Shown here one piece after another: positions 42,571-54,130 of a DNA stretch of 64,000 nucleotides. Within the stretch, counting starts at the first letter, position 1; the number at the start of each line of letters is the position of its first letter. Source of the DNA: Agarophyton chilense (lineage: Eukaryota; Rhodophyta; Florideophyceae; Gracilariales; Gracilariaceae); NCBI GenBank assembly GCA_030374765.1, contig JARGXX010000092.1, forward strand, positions 496,001 through 560,000, read 5' to 3'. The notes beneath the pieces are model-generated. The model was not told the DNA's origin, ran no database searches, and was given only the letters and a program-made list of their open reading frames with translations. The translations under genes and the position numbers were made by a program.

Positions 42571-45425
42571 TCCCATTGCCAGATTCGTCTCCCTTCCGAT
42601 TTTCCGCATCCTTCTTCTTAGCTTCCTCTGAAACGAACTTCCACTTCTCATCTAGCAGGTGCAAGACTTCCTTGTCTCCGTCGAAATATTCAACAGAGTA
42701 CTTGTCAGTGCAATGGTTGTGTCTGGTAACCGTTCCGGCGTAGAACTCCTTGTCGTCTGGCCAGTACACTTCATTTTCGTTTCCAGCGCTGGATAGCTGC
42801 TGTCCGATGCATGGAGTCTCTTCTGAAGACTCCTGATTTACAGCATTCGCATTATCTGTCGCGCGGTGAGCTTGCTCGTTCAAATCGTCGTTCGTTTTCT
42901 CTACAAGTTTGTCCTAGCGCGTCTTCAAGGGTTCTGTTCATATCATAGATCGCTTTTTGCACAGCAGAAGCCATTTCATCGGTGCGAATAGCCGACCTCA
43001 CATCTTCGATGGCGGTTTCAATCTTCCTGCCAAGTACTCCAGGTTCTGTCATGGTTCTGTTACGTACGTCAAAGGACAGCACAGTCTTTGGTTGTGACCA
43101 TTTGCCTCTCTTCTCGTGCTGATGTTTAATGTAATCTTGCACCACGTCTCCGATGGAAATAGGGAACTCAGTAGAATGTTTCGAGCGGAGAATGAGAGTC
43201 AGGTTGCGTTTTAACAAAAGTTTTTGAGGTGTTTCGGCAACATCCTGAGGCAGCAACTGCAGGTATTGACCTGCTTCGATTGGCCTGGAATATCCCTTGG
43301 CAAGCTCATGTGCGGACAGTACGTCATTCCCGTACAGATCGTTGGAGACTTGGATGGCCTGGCTATTCATCAATGAAGCGTAGCAGTCGATGTCAGTGGT
43401 AGATTCTTCCTTGGGGCGAAGGTACACATCCCGTATCATTCTGTGCTTCGATTCGAGAATGTTTTTGTTGTGTCTACGTGGTGGAAAGGGTCTGCAATGT
43501 ATTCCAATGCGCTTCAAAAAGCTTTTGAAGATGTCGTTGTTAAAAGCGGGGTCGAATGTTACTGTCTGCAGGGACCAGAAAGGAGTCAGCCACTGCGAAT
43601 CGAAAGTGTGGATAGCACTCTTCATTGACGTGCTTTCAACAATAGGGCCAGTTGAATATCGAGAAGCTGGGTCCATGATGTGCATGACACAGTACTGATC
43701 GAGAAACATATGATCGACACGGACTACTTCGTTGAAATTCCGGCTCAAGTTGCTTAGAGATACCTTTCGTTCAGTCTTGAGACGGGCAGTTGTTAAACAT
43801 ACAGTGCATTCCTCTAGCGTCTTAGAATTGGCCACCTGCTGATTCCAGAGTCCGTTTCTTTCGAGGAGCAATTTGATGTCCGTTTAATTCGGATGGCCAG
43901 AGACATGTCGATGGACCTTGTCATCGACTTTCTTCAGCTCCTTCCACGGTCTCTCTGATAAACCTTCGTCCAGACGAGCTGTGGCACAGAACAAAACTGA
44001 CTCGTTATCTGTGTTCAGGGTTTGGTTGTGGAATGTGAACACGGAGTGCGGAATGTAGGTATGCATGTCTTCATCGATCAGGGAGATGGTGCAGTGCTCT
44101 GATCTTTCGCCAGTTGCGGGTAGTTTGAGAACAATACCGTTCATATGCAGACGGTCGCAAAGACTTGTGACATTCTGTCCAACTAACCACTGTGAAGATC
44201 ATTCGATAACTCGATGTCGGTTCATGACAACAGTACCTTCATTTGTGCGTCCAGTGAGCAGTATCGATCCAAGGATTGGTCTGGGCTCACTGCGATGGTT
44301 TCCAGATTCGTATTGCCAGTTGGTGTTGTCCGCTACTGGTCCCAGTAGTGGTCCCAGTGTTCCATCCCAATCGAGGCACACGATTCTCTTGATCAAGTTC
44401 AATTCTTCCATTTTAATTCTACTGTACAGAGCGGCTTTGTCTAAGAGTTGCCGATCAGAGCCATGAATTTCAGTATGAGGTTTGTCAACCTCTCTTAAGT
44501 TAGCCATATTGAACGTAAGTACTTTGCTGGGGTCCTTGTCTCCATTTGCTTGGGCATTTGCAGCATTGAAACCGGGTTTCAACGACCCGTCGCGCCGATG
44601 ATCATTATCCGAATGCCCGTACTTGCCCTACCTGTCACAATTCGTCTTCCTCTTGAGATGAGCTATCTGCTCGAGGGTCAATCGCGGCTTCTGAGATCCT
44701 CTGCGAGCTCGAGATCGTGCAGGAGACGTGTACGAGGCACTCGTAGACAAGGTTTGCGACGACGTAGAACCATTGGATGTATGGATTTTGTCCCACTGGC
44801 GAAGAACTGAAAGGACTGACTCGTACGAAACGGCCTTCAAAAAGTCGTTCGTAGTGGAGATGGAATGGAATGGAGGATCCTTGGGGGCACATTTAGCCAA
44901 AACGGATACACGCTGGTTACTGTCTACGTCTGAGTTAGCCAGAAGTGTAAATGCTACAAGAGATTCCGATAGTTTTGCTTCTGTACCATGAGCGTTCACC
45001 CTCGAGACAAACGCCTGAAACCGGGATTCAAAGTTTTTGAATCATTCATTTGCGTTTCTCTTGCTGGTAAGAAGTGTCAAGAAATTCTGATAGACGTCAG
45101 AAACGATTGCGAGTGGATCTTGCTTGTACAGTGCTTCTACAATAGATTGCGCGCCAGCTCCCGAACGAATGACTTCTATCGAAATCGAACGACAAATGTC
45201 GCGGGCACGACCGAAAAGCTGGGACTGCAACATTATTCCTTGCACGGCCTTCTGCATCTTGTTGTCGTTCGAATCGGTTACGGTCTCATGGAAGGCTTGC
45301 CAAGGCGAAATGGCGTTCGCGTACTGTTTCTGGTTTCTTCTTCCATCTGTGCAGGGGACGTGACTGATGTCCCTCGAGAAGCAAGGGCGCCACGGCAGAT
45401 CGGATGATGAACTTTCCGAGCCCAT
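42571..45425 (-). pseudogene. Copia-like family C copy 1: gag, protease, integrase, Tudor-like domain
   Basis: A single polyprotein frame from 45425 to about 42860, broken only by TGA 45042-45044, TAG 44628-44630, TGA 44199-44201 and TAA 43884-43886, then a frameshift near 42870. Order: gag with ESRFQAFVSRVNAHG, a zinc-knuckle-like segment near 44630-44590, a protease-like region with the motif SSQWLVGQNVT, an integrase His/Cys finger (HRHVSGH, ECTVC) and an integrase core with VRVDHMFLD, FDPAFNND and ILESKHRMIRD. Integrase before any RT and gag-pol in one frame point to Ty1/copia. After integrase comes a Tudor/Agenet-like stretch around VYWPDDKEFYAGTV and YSVEYFDGDKE. RT and RNase H are missing; sequence then joins E4 protease in frame, giving a chimeric open frame 42883-42023. 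Confidence 0.75.
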
Positions 45426-45719
45426 AACTCTATAAAGGGTAGTTCGATATGGGTGATTTCTTGCTTTTACTACTCGACGGTAGTGCTGCTTCTCGCTTGC
45501 ATCGTCTTTTAATTCGTCGTCGAAGAGGGCTGAGACCTCGTTAGAGAATCTCTGGAGCCGAACTCCGAACAGCCAGACAAAACTGGTCAGTCAAAATTCA
45601 ACTACAGCCCTAACAGTAGACCGCTGCAAATGCGCAATTCAATCGTCACACGTACGGCTCCACACCACTATAAGCCTTAATTGCAAGAGCAAATCAGTTA
45701 GATATAACACGAGAACATG
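45426..45719. other. Junction between family C copy 1 and gypsy G
   Basis: About 290 bp without a credible gene. It probably holds the 5' leader of family C (minus strand) and the end of the lost upstream part of G. No repeat partner is seen. Confidence 0.35.
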
Positions 45720-45799
45720 AATTCCATATTGAAAGCCTTGCCCTGGCCAACATCATCTACCTCATTTCCGGTTATGACATCTTCATTTGGAAGCTGCTG

Positions 45800-48700
45800 A
45801 TGGGCTTGCCTGTGCTACAACACCTTCGGGTGGACAAAGAGGCTTTGCTTGACAATAATCGCAGCAAATTGGATGGCACTCATTGCTTGAGAGTAGGAAA
45901 CCCAATAAGACGCCCTAGTGGTGGTTACCTCAGTCGATTCATGAACTCAGAAGAACCCACAAGCAGTAACGGGCACTCCAGCTCCAGGATACGCTTGACC
46001 CCTAACAGACCCCGCGCGAAGTCCCACATCGCGCGTTCTGAGGATGACCCATTCTTAGACCCATCTCTGCCTGACCCACTTGACTTTTAACAGCATAAAG
46101 ACGTCATATAAGCGGTAAACGGAATGATATCCGCCGTTCAATCACAGGGAATTCCAGCGTCTCCCGTAACTGCTCTGCAAGGCATCGCACAGGACTACAA
46201 TGATATTTTTCGAATCTCATTCTCAGCTGGTCCACTGGCAAAACTCGAACCGCTCAAGATTATCTTCACCCCAGACGTCCGCCCCGTTCGCGTCAAATTG
46301 AGGAAATACTCCCAAGAACAGACTCAATTCCTGGATAAATTTGTAGGAAACATGATGAAAGCCGGAAAGCTATATTTGAAGCCAAGCGTAGCATGGGCCT
46401 CTGCCCCACTTCTCGTCCCTAAACAAGGCCAAGCTCGTTTTCGCTTCACTGTAGGTTTCCGTCCTGTTAACAAGTACACTGTTAAGTATGATCGGAGTTA
46501 GATACAGGAATCTAAGCAGAGAGTGTAGTCGAAGTACAGTCTGCTCGTCTTTACTCTTCTTTAACGGATTGCAGGTTCTGGTATTTGTAGTCATGAGGCT
46601 CCATGCACAAGCGGTTGTCACGTAAGGTGAGACCGGGCGTCGTGTAATACAGGATTCAAATACAAACGGAGATGCATTGTATATCAGCGCTTTCGATGGA
46701 GTCTACGAGAGTGTCTACATTCATAACTGTTCAGCATCGATTCTCAATGCCCAACTTGGAATAGGAGCTTTGTAAACTGTCAGGCTCCCGATTGATACAT
46801 TTGATGTCTCACACGGATATTAGCAGATCCATCTCGCCAAGACTTGTCAACCTCTTCACCCGTTCATCACTCCGGATGTGATATATACTTCAACAAGGGT
46901 GCTATATTGCCTTACAAATGCAACCAAGCATACGCAGTCTACTCTCTCCTAAGTCATTTCCGAAGGTCTTTGACCTCATCTACTGTACTGGCTTGATGAT
47001 ATACTTCTTCATCATGTAACCATTGAAGGCGTTCTCAACTGCATCCGCTCTCTGTTCCGGTTGTGTTCCGAGCGACATGTAAAGCTACACCCTGCCAAAT
47101 GCACCTTTTTTGCCACTTTCATCAGGTGGTGTGGGAGGGTCATATCTCCTGATGTTGTCAAGTATGACCTTCGACAGCTCAAAGGCCTTCTTTCCATTGA
47201 ACATACATCGAACGGCGCCCATTTACAACAATTTTTTTTGGACGTTGCAGTGGGTGAAAACTGGTATCACCAATTTTTCCAATCTCATTGGCCCACTGCA
47301 TCAGTTCATGGAAAATTTGTACCACCGAGCCGGCAGTCGCACAACTAGAGCAGTAGCTCGAATTGACTTATGTACCTTTGGAAGGGGAGAAGTCGAATTC
47401 ATGCGCTTGAAGCCTGCAAAGCGACTCTGGGGAAACTGGTTGCATTGTCTCATCGTGACAACAATCAGCGCTTGTAAATTTTTACTAACTCATCAGATAT
47501 CGCTTGTTCAGGAATTGTTACGCAGGTACCTTACGATGATTTGAGCATGCAACACGCGATTCAACGCCACAGATCACTTGCATTCTGTTCCGGCCGGTTC
47601 AACAGAACTCAAATTGGCTGGCTCCTTCTTGAAAAGAACTTTACGCAGTTCTTTCAACAATGGACTTCATTCCCTGGCTGGTAACAAACCTCACTGGTTT
47701 TGACCTTTCATGGACCATAACAACCTAATTTTTCTTCTGGATCCTCTTGCGGTCTCACCTGACCTGTCTCAGACTTCAGTTCGAAAGGGCCTTATATGGG
47801 CCGTACGTCTTTTCATGTATGACTACACCTGCTTCCACATAAAGGGCACGGACAATGCCTGGGTAGACCTACTGGGAAGATGGTCGGCCCGAGGCACAGT
47901 ACGACGATAGGCCAGAATCCCAGGGCTTCCATGCTCCTTCACTGAAGACTTTGAGTGGCCGTCGCAAAAGAGATCTTCAAAAAACAGGGAGAAAACCGTG
48001 ACTCCCTCCCACATGACGAACAAACGAAACACGAGCTATGGAAAAGCCCGAGCAAGGACGCCATGTGGATACCAGATAATGCAGAGGACCTGCAACTTCG
48101 TCTTTGCATCATCGCTCACACTGAACCCGGTGGTCATCATAGCCGCAAAGCTAACATACGTGTACTACAGCAACATTGTTTTGGTCCACAATGACAGCCG
48201 ACGTGGCGAACTTCTTTCAGGCCTGTATTCACTGCCTCTCAATAGTTGGCGGCGAAAATTTCCCGCGCCCTTTTGGTCCTGCCTTGCACGGTACAGCGCC
48301 AAACCATCTTGTTCTGTTTGACTACTTGGAAATTGGGCCGAGCCACACCGGTTATAAACACCTCCTCCTACTCAGGGATGACTAGTACGAGTAAAAATGG
48401 CATTTTACATCATATCCAAACACTTGAGCCAAGAACGCACTGCACGCTCTCATCGACTTGTGTACCGAGTTTGCCGTCCCGCACGGGTTCTATTCTGACA
48501 GTTCAACACATTCGAAATGAGACACTTCATTTGGTCTCAAAGGGCTTCAAAGTCCCATATCATTTCACCGTACCATGTACCCCTTGAAGCAAGGATGCCG
48601 CCGAGCGCTTGGGAAAAGAAGTACTTCGTGCGTTCCGTGCTATTGTGTCTGAACTGCGTATGGACATGAAAGAATTCCATGATCTAGTACCTATCATTCA

Positions 48701-49040
48701 GCGTGCTCTGATCAGTGCACCATCTCCACAGCGCCGCAATGTACCACCTGTAACAGCTTTCACTGGATTAAAACCGACACCACCCATTTCCACTTTCTAC
48801 GGATACCACAGAAACAACAATGACTCTTTCGGAGGCAGCAGCCAAACGCTTGCTCAAAAACAAGTCCTTGAAGCAAGCTGTAGCTGAATGGCACCTTCTG
48901 ATACAGTCCAAACTACAGAAACACCCGGGAAAAATGCGCATATGCGCGTCTAGAATTATATTGCCAAATTTTGATATAGGTGACTTTGTCCTGGTCGCAC
49001 GTGACGTATTTCACGCCGGCTGAAGTTTTACAGAGAAGCT
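45800..49040 (+). pseudogene. G pol: RT, RNase H, integrase relic
   Basis: 45800-46090 is the protease-RT linker (VLQHLRVDKEALLD). 46124-46501 starts RT (KLEPLKIIFTPD, WASAPLLVPK, RFRFTVGFRPVNKYTV). 46502-47060 is the RT core, too broken to read. 47061-47348 is the RT thumb region (KLHPAKCTFFA, WCGRVISPD). 47710-47910 is the RNase H end (DHNNLIFL, FHIKGTDNAWVDLLGRW). About 48080-48385 is the His/Cys finger and following region (ACIHCLS, FGPALHGTAPNHL), and 48590-48890 the integrase C-terminal half (LGKEVLRAFRAIVSELRMD). Frames change many times; no intact domain remains. Confidence 0.75.
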
Positions 49041-49118
49041 TCGTTAAACACTAAAGCTATTCTCCCGCATGTTGTCGCTTCGGAAAATGGCATGCCTGTG
49101 GCGCGCTACGGCCTGTTC

Positions 49119-49121
49119 TTA
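49119..49121. repeat. TTA target duplication of the Harbinger element, left
   Basis: TTA before the left TIR and TTA at 53924-53926 after the right TIR. Three-base TWA duplications are typical of PIF/Harbinger. Confidence 0.85.
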
Positions 49122-49149
49122 ACAAGCCTGGTCATGTTCATGTATGAAC
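49122..49149 (+). repeat. Harbinger left TIR
   Basis: acaagcctggtcatgttcat then gtatgaac; inverted partner at 53896-53923. Confidence 0.9.
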
Positions 49150-49476
49150 GCGTGACGGCATCGTATTGGTCAAATGGAGGTTTTCTTAAAGAACGAGAGA
49201 ACTGACCCTATCGGTTCCCTATGCTACGACTATTTAATTCTTTTCCCCTCCTTGAATTATTCCCCGCCATTTGGATTCATCCCGGCCAGGTATTTAAAAA
49301 CTTGGACCGCTGCAGTTCCATTGTGCTCCACTTTCTGTGCTGTTTGGAAGCAAAACAATATTGGAAACCTACCTTCTATTTCACTCGAATAGAGTTCACT
49401 AATCTACGTTTCCTTGTGCTTCGGCGTCACGCCTGCCTAGTTTACCGTCCTATTTGTTCCGAATATACGCTTCGAC

Positions 49477-50884
49477 ATGTCTCAACAACAACAACAGTTG
49501 CCTCCATCTCTACAACAACCCCCCATCAACAATAATGCCACTTCTCCCGCGCCAATACTTCCAAACTTTCTGCGACGCGGTTCTCGCAAACACCCTTCCT
49601 CGCAAATAAGCATCCCTCCGAACCAAGATGTATTGTTTTTGTCTCCTGCCGAGAACCGTCAGCACTGCTCACCCGCCACATCCGCTATAACTTCTCAAAC
49701 CTCTCATCCTTTTCTACAGTTTGAGAGTATCAAATTGCTTTCTGCGGTGTATACCTATCTACTTTCCTGTAATGTCACTTCACTTAAGAAATACAACAAG
49801 GTCCTTTCGCTCAAAGTCAGCGACCGCACGAAATCGGAGTTGGTTGGACTTCTGGTTTTATTTTTCTATGTCGAGGGTATGAAAGGAAAAGATTTGGAAA
49901 CTTGTCTGGATGAAAAACAACAGTTATCAAATTTCGAGAGAGGCGGACGGCTGCGATCTCTCGTCGTGCTGCAATGAAGGATTTGCCTGGCATTTAGGAC
50001 CTGATAAGCACAGTACTAGATTGGGTGGGTAAGGCTCTGACCGAAGTGCTTCGCAGAGAGGAGATTCGCCGTAGCGGATTTACTGAACAACCTTCACCCG
50101 TGGGCGTTGCCAACGATAATTCTGATGCCCAGACTAACACTCTTTCTTTCTCTTTGAACGAATTTGTGCGTTTTTCAGTACTTCTACGTGACGATGAACA
50201 TGCTCGTGTCGTCTTAACTACTGCAATAGGATCGGAGCTTTCGAGGGCCCAACTGGATGCGAATGTCACCCAGGATTCGTTTTGGACTATTGTCGAGAAC
50301 CGATTTAACGATATAAGGGTTGAAACAAGGGAAATTTTTGCTGGTAGAGTGGATGAAGTTGACTCCAATCGAAAACCTCTAGCGTTTAGGCCTGCCTCTA
50401 TTCTTCGGAATCAGTTTTATAATGTCAAGAAACTGTCCACAATTGTCCGCGATAGATGGTCGTCGTCTGGCCAGAACAACGTGTGACGGATTACCCAGTT
50501 TTTGAAGCTTACGACGAGTGGAGATCTAACAGCAGATTCTAAGTGGGTGTATATATATGTTTTACTTTTTGTCGAGTTGGTACTCCTTTGGAAGACACTA
50601 ACCTACTGAGGAACGAATCTAAATTAATTGAGGATGACGATGGTGGCTATGAAGCAGGCGTCCCTGTTGCGCAAGAGGGGGTGGTGCGTGAAAGACCTCG
50701 AAGAAAGCGGAGTAGTGTGGAAACCCAGGAAAACTTCGAGAACTTGAATAGGACGATGAGTAGAATGGGTTCCGCATCGGAGGCCAAGGTTGCAATTGTG
50801 AAAGAACAGTTTGAGAGAGAGAAGGCAAAAAGAGCTACAATTGAACGGGCGGAACATAAGATAGTCAATGAGGTCGATCTGTAG
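49477..50884 (+). pseudogene. Harbinger second protein, probably the DNA-binding (Myb/SANT-like) partner
   Basis: Three open pieces in three frames: 49477-49977 (Gln/Pro-rich start MSQQQQQLPP), 50025-50486 (WTIVENRFNDIRVETREIF, LRNQFYNVKKLSTIVRDRW) and 50543-50884 (Arg/Glu/Lys-rich, probably helical, REKAKRATIERAEHK). The Trp-containing helices followed by a charged coiled tail suit the Myb/SANT-like accessory protein that PIF/Harbinger elements need for TIR binding. The domain assignment is inference. Breaks could be decay or small introns; splice sites were not established. Confidence 0.5.
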
Positions 50885-51059
50885 GAGTAATTGATGGGAT
50901 TCATGGAAAAGATTGTTATGCGATACGAACGAGCACAGAAGACTAACAATCCTATGTTAGTTAAGATTGCCAAGAACGCTTTAGAAAGAGTGAAAAGGAG
51001 GTATGAGTTGTTCTGTCAGTGGGTTGAAGGGGTAGAAGGGGTCGACGATAGAGATTGTT

Positions 51060-52345
51060 AGTTTGAGTTTCTTTTAACTTGCGGTTTACATATTACGCGT
51101 GGTCAAATACCTAAAAGTGTTCCCTCTCCTGGATATACCTTAACTGTTTCTTCCCCTACTATTTTCTTCGGTGCTCGTTCGATGATGCCTGCAGATGCTC
51201 CAAAACGTGCTGATGTGCCTCTCTCGGCTGCGATAGTGTGTTAGGGAGTTTGCTGAGTAAGACCCTCTTGTCGCTTGGTATCCAATTGATATACAGGGAT
51301 ACCGTCTTTTATGCCTGCGACCTTCATACACATTTCTCAATAGTGATCCTCGACACCAATTAGTCACTCGGAAGCCGCTGGGGCGACTCGCCACGTCGGC
51401 GTCCAGTCATGCCACCTACGTGCAGCATCCAAAACGGCAAACCACCACCATTCTCAAACGTTAAGATACCAGTGGTTAACTTCATCCGAGAATTACATGT
51501 TAATTCTTTTACCAGGGTAAAGTGAAGCCTTCGGTAAAGTCCACAAAATTTCTCAGCCATGCTCTTCATATGTGCATGTATCGATAATCAAAGCCCTTGC
51601 CACTCTTCAACCGCCGTCCATCGCCAAGAACTACTTCCCCCGCCACACTCTTCCCTCCTTCTCCCTCTTAAACTACGAATTTGAAGCGCTCAGGCCCTCG
51701 CTCCGAAACATTTAAGCAAGCCTTGCCGTCAAACAGCGCAATAACATCCTCATCAAAGCCCCACCCAGTGACCAACACCACATTCCCCCCGTCCATCCCG
51801 CCACTAAATGGAGTCATGGAAATCATTTACACATCTCGCCGTCACTCGTGATCCACCCTCAAAACCATAATACTTCCCTCTTATAACTTAGGTATGATCA
51901 GATCGCCCACGGAGACATTGCAATAGAAAGTCCGCTCCCTTCGTACAAGGAGTCCACCTCTTTTGCATCGCCCTATTTGTCCAATTGAACTCTATACACC
52001 CGTCCGTTATCAATGGCATCATTCGAACTGACCTTTGAAGCCAACAAATCCCCCTTCAGTTGTCTTTCAAATATGTTAGCCGTGTACTCTATAATACCGT
52101 CCGTGGAAGACTCAAAAGTGGCAATTGGCGGATTGTAGTTGTTCGTCGCATCATTGAATGGACTTCTCCGAATATACCGAATAGGATCATCTTTGCCTCG
52201 ATTCCAAGAGAGCCATTGCTCTTTGAGCGGTAATTAATTGCATTCGAACAAATGAACAGTTATGTGCATCTCAAGAGCGTAGTTCGCCACCTTTTCAACC
52301 CTCAATAGTTTACCATTTTGCGAGCAAAGGCAACAGGGCTTGCTT
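51060..52345 (-). pseudogene. Captured gene fragment: beta-propeller sugar-dehydrogenase-like part plus IPT/TIG-like domain
   Basis: Not visible as one open frame but readable with stops. About 52320-51930: NGKLLRVEKVANYALEM, then PPIATFESSTDGIIEYTAN, QLKGDLLASK, GRVYRVQLD and GLSIAMSPW, a pattern like glucose/sorbosone dehydrogenase or NHL-type propellers. About 51820-51560, one frame on: MTPFSGGMDGGNVVLVTGW, ALFDGKACLNV and VVLGDGRR, which follows the IPT/TIG immunoglobulin-like pattern. 51569-51360 continues in a third frame. No such gene belongs to a Harbinger element, so it looks like host sequence carried inside the TIRs. The family assignment is by pattern recall. Confidence 0.4.
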
Positions 52346-52519
52346 CCTCACCGTACATTCCCACTATGTCCTTACTCCTCCTGAACGATGGCGGTCGCGT
52401 AGTGTTCGCTGAGCCACTTAGCGGCCCTGGAATCAGAAATCCGAGCGAAAAACACTCAGAACGGATGGTCGCAGCAACTTTTTGGTACGAACAATATCCA
52501 CCAGCTTCTCCCGATTCTG

Positions 52520-53706
52520 CTAAACCGAACCAGTCGACCCACGAGGAGATGGATTGTATTCACGTTGAGCAATGCCATCCGACTTACAGAGACGATACCA
52601 ATCTTTACATTCTGTAATAGCAGCAATAAAATCTTCATATGACGGTTCTTTTTTCATCCTTTTCGTTTCATCGAGACAAAAATTATGTAGTTTCACGCAT
52701 ATCCCAACCAACCGGGAACTTATATACACCGAGAACTTTAACACATTTCGTAGAATTCGCAATCTCGAAACAAGAATTACGAAAGCCTGCTCGACGTGCA
52801 CACGCAATGAGGAATGAAAAAGAAGTTAAAGGATTCGTTGTATACGCCGTGCGTCTGTGAGCGAGGGATTGGGGTGATAAGGTTCTTCGTACACACATAT
52901 GCTTCGTCCTCAACAATCCAAAATTCGCTTTGTAGTTTCTTATCTCGCAAATAATTTCCAAGGTTGGAAACAGCATGCGCCACAGAGTCATGAGTGAAGC
53001 CAACGCAGCGAGAAGAATAGGATAGAAATCGATACTTGGCATCCACGAGTGCCTGAACGGGAAGTGCGTAATAGCCTTTTCGACAGTAGTACGACGCGGG
53101 AGTTAGATAGTTGTTCGGGTTCTTTATTCTCAGTGAAATGCCATCCAAAGCCCCTAGACATCCGTAAAACGGACTTTCGGGGGTTCTGGAATTCTTGAAC
53201 TATGCAGAGAGTCTAAGCAATTCGTTAAAACTTTGTGGCAATCCAGGCAGTTTTGTTCCGTGGTTTAAGGCTAGGCACGTGTCGTGGAAAATATGATAGA
53301 CCTTCGTTGAAGCAACTTGAAACGTCATCATGAGATCAAGGTAGCTTGCTCATGCAAGTATGCGTATGATTATCGCGAGACGAACATGTTCGGAAATAGT
53401 TTCTCGGCCGGACCGTTTACCCATCTCTTCATTACGAGAAATATGTGAACGTACCTCGTCCAAAAGTTTTTTGAAAGACGAACGAGTGATGCGAAAGACT
53501 TGTTTGAATTCATCATCGGTCAGCCGTTGTGTGAAGCTCGCAAAAGAGGTGGTGCGAACGGAAACGGGTTTTCGGCGTTCTCTTGTGGCTAGTGGAGTAT
53601 TAAGACAAGAAAAACTGTAGTGCAAGAGGTGCTGTGCGGCGATCAGAATTTTGAATTCAGTGTCGTCGAAGAGTTCGTCGTGAAAGAGTGGATCTGCACT
53701 GCCCAT
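52520..53706 (-). pseudogene. PIF/Harbinger transposase (HARBI1-like, DDE_4 superfamily)
   Basis: Catalyses excision and insertion of the element. Frame from ATG at 53706: N-terminal RLTDDEFKQVFRITRSSFKK, then in the same frame with a TGA at 53350-53352 and a TAG at 53200-53202: HIFHDTCLAL, GALDGISLRI (first Asp), YYCRKGYYALPVQALVDA, FTHDSVAHAV (second Asp) and EDEAYVC. It shifts frame near 52800 and continues with HVEQAFVILVSRLRILRN and KLHNFCLDE. Order and motifs fit DDE_4 transposases of about 400 residues. Two stops and one shift make it inactive. Confidence 0.88.
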
Positions 53707-53895
53707 CTTTTTTTATCTGTGTTTGATCTGTGTGGGTATCTGGCACAGCTACCAGTGGACTACGAATGGAATTTGATCACGAGTAGGGGGCAGTAGATTT
53801 TTGTTCCGGTCCGTGTCGCACTACAGCAAGCACGTGTGGGGCTGTCCATGAATTTAACTTACAGGACGCAAGAATTTAAAATTTCAATCATACAT

Positions 53896-53923
53896 GTTCA
53901 TACATGAACATGAGTAGGCTTGT
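53896..53923 (-). repeat. Harbinger right TIR
   Basis: Inverse of 49122-49149, with mismatches at the ninth and tenth positions. Followed by TTA at 53924-53926. Confidence 0.9.
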
Positions 53924-53941
53924 TTAGAACGAGCCTAACTG

Positions 53942-54130
53942 AAACTTGTCAAAATTGCGGATGGTTTGAAGGTACTGATGCTCTGGAAGCGACTGCTGAA
54001 CGATGAACACACTTTGGATTCTATAGAACAAATCAACGAAGACGTTCCAGTAATGTTTTCTCGCTTGCTGAAGCGAAAACAATGTCCTGCACACCTTGTG
54101 GATAAAGTTCGTGACGCTATGGATATCTGA
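53942..54130 (+). pseudogene. G chromodomain-like C-terminus, right of the Harbinger insertion
   Basis: A 62-codon open stretch KLVKIADGLKV, LMLWKRLLNDE, LDSIEQINEDVP then a Lys/Arg tail, ending TGA 54128-54130. The spacing of the basic strand, LxLWK and the acidic loop follows a chromodomain, the expected end of gypsy pol after integrase. It supports that G was one element before the Harbinger insertion. Confidence 0.55.

Larger units (their letters stand above)
49122..53923. mobile_element. PIF/Harbinger DNA transposon (4,802 bp) inside gypsy G
   Basis: Terminal inverted repeats acaagcctggtcatgttcat... (49122-49149) and its reverse complement at 53896-53923: 26 of 28 bases match, with an 18-base perfect run. 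TTA flanks both ends. Inside are a DDE_4-type transposase on the minus strand, a second protein on the plus strand (the usual two-gene PIF/Harbinger set) and, between them, a broken non-transposon gene fragment. Confidence 0.9.
45720..54130 (+). mobile_element. G: second Ty3/gypsy lineage, degenerate, interrupted by a Harbinger element
   Basis: Pol pieces in gypsy order on both sides of the insertion: protease-RT linker, RT, RNase H, integrase zinc finger and core before 49121, and a chromodomain-like end after 53926. The protein style resembles gypsy elements I recall from oomycetes and differs clearly from E1-E4. No LTR is identified. Confidence 0.75.

Noticed and set aside
49477-49977. A free-standing host gene with a Gln-rich N-terminus
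   Set aside because: It lies inside the Harbinger TIRs where the second element protein is expected, and its continuation is broken in the same way as the transposase.
52318-52860. Plus-strand frames 52318-52617 and 52572-52860
   Set aside because: They overlap the transposase and captured fragment on the other strand and show no motif of their own.
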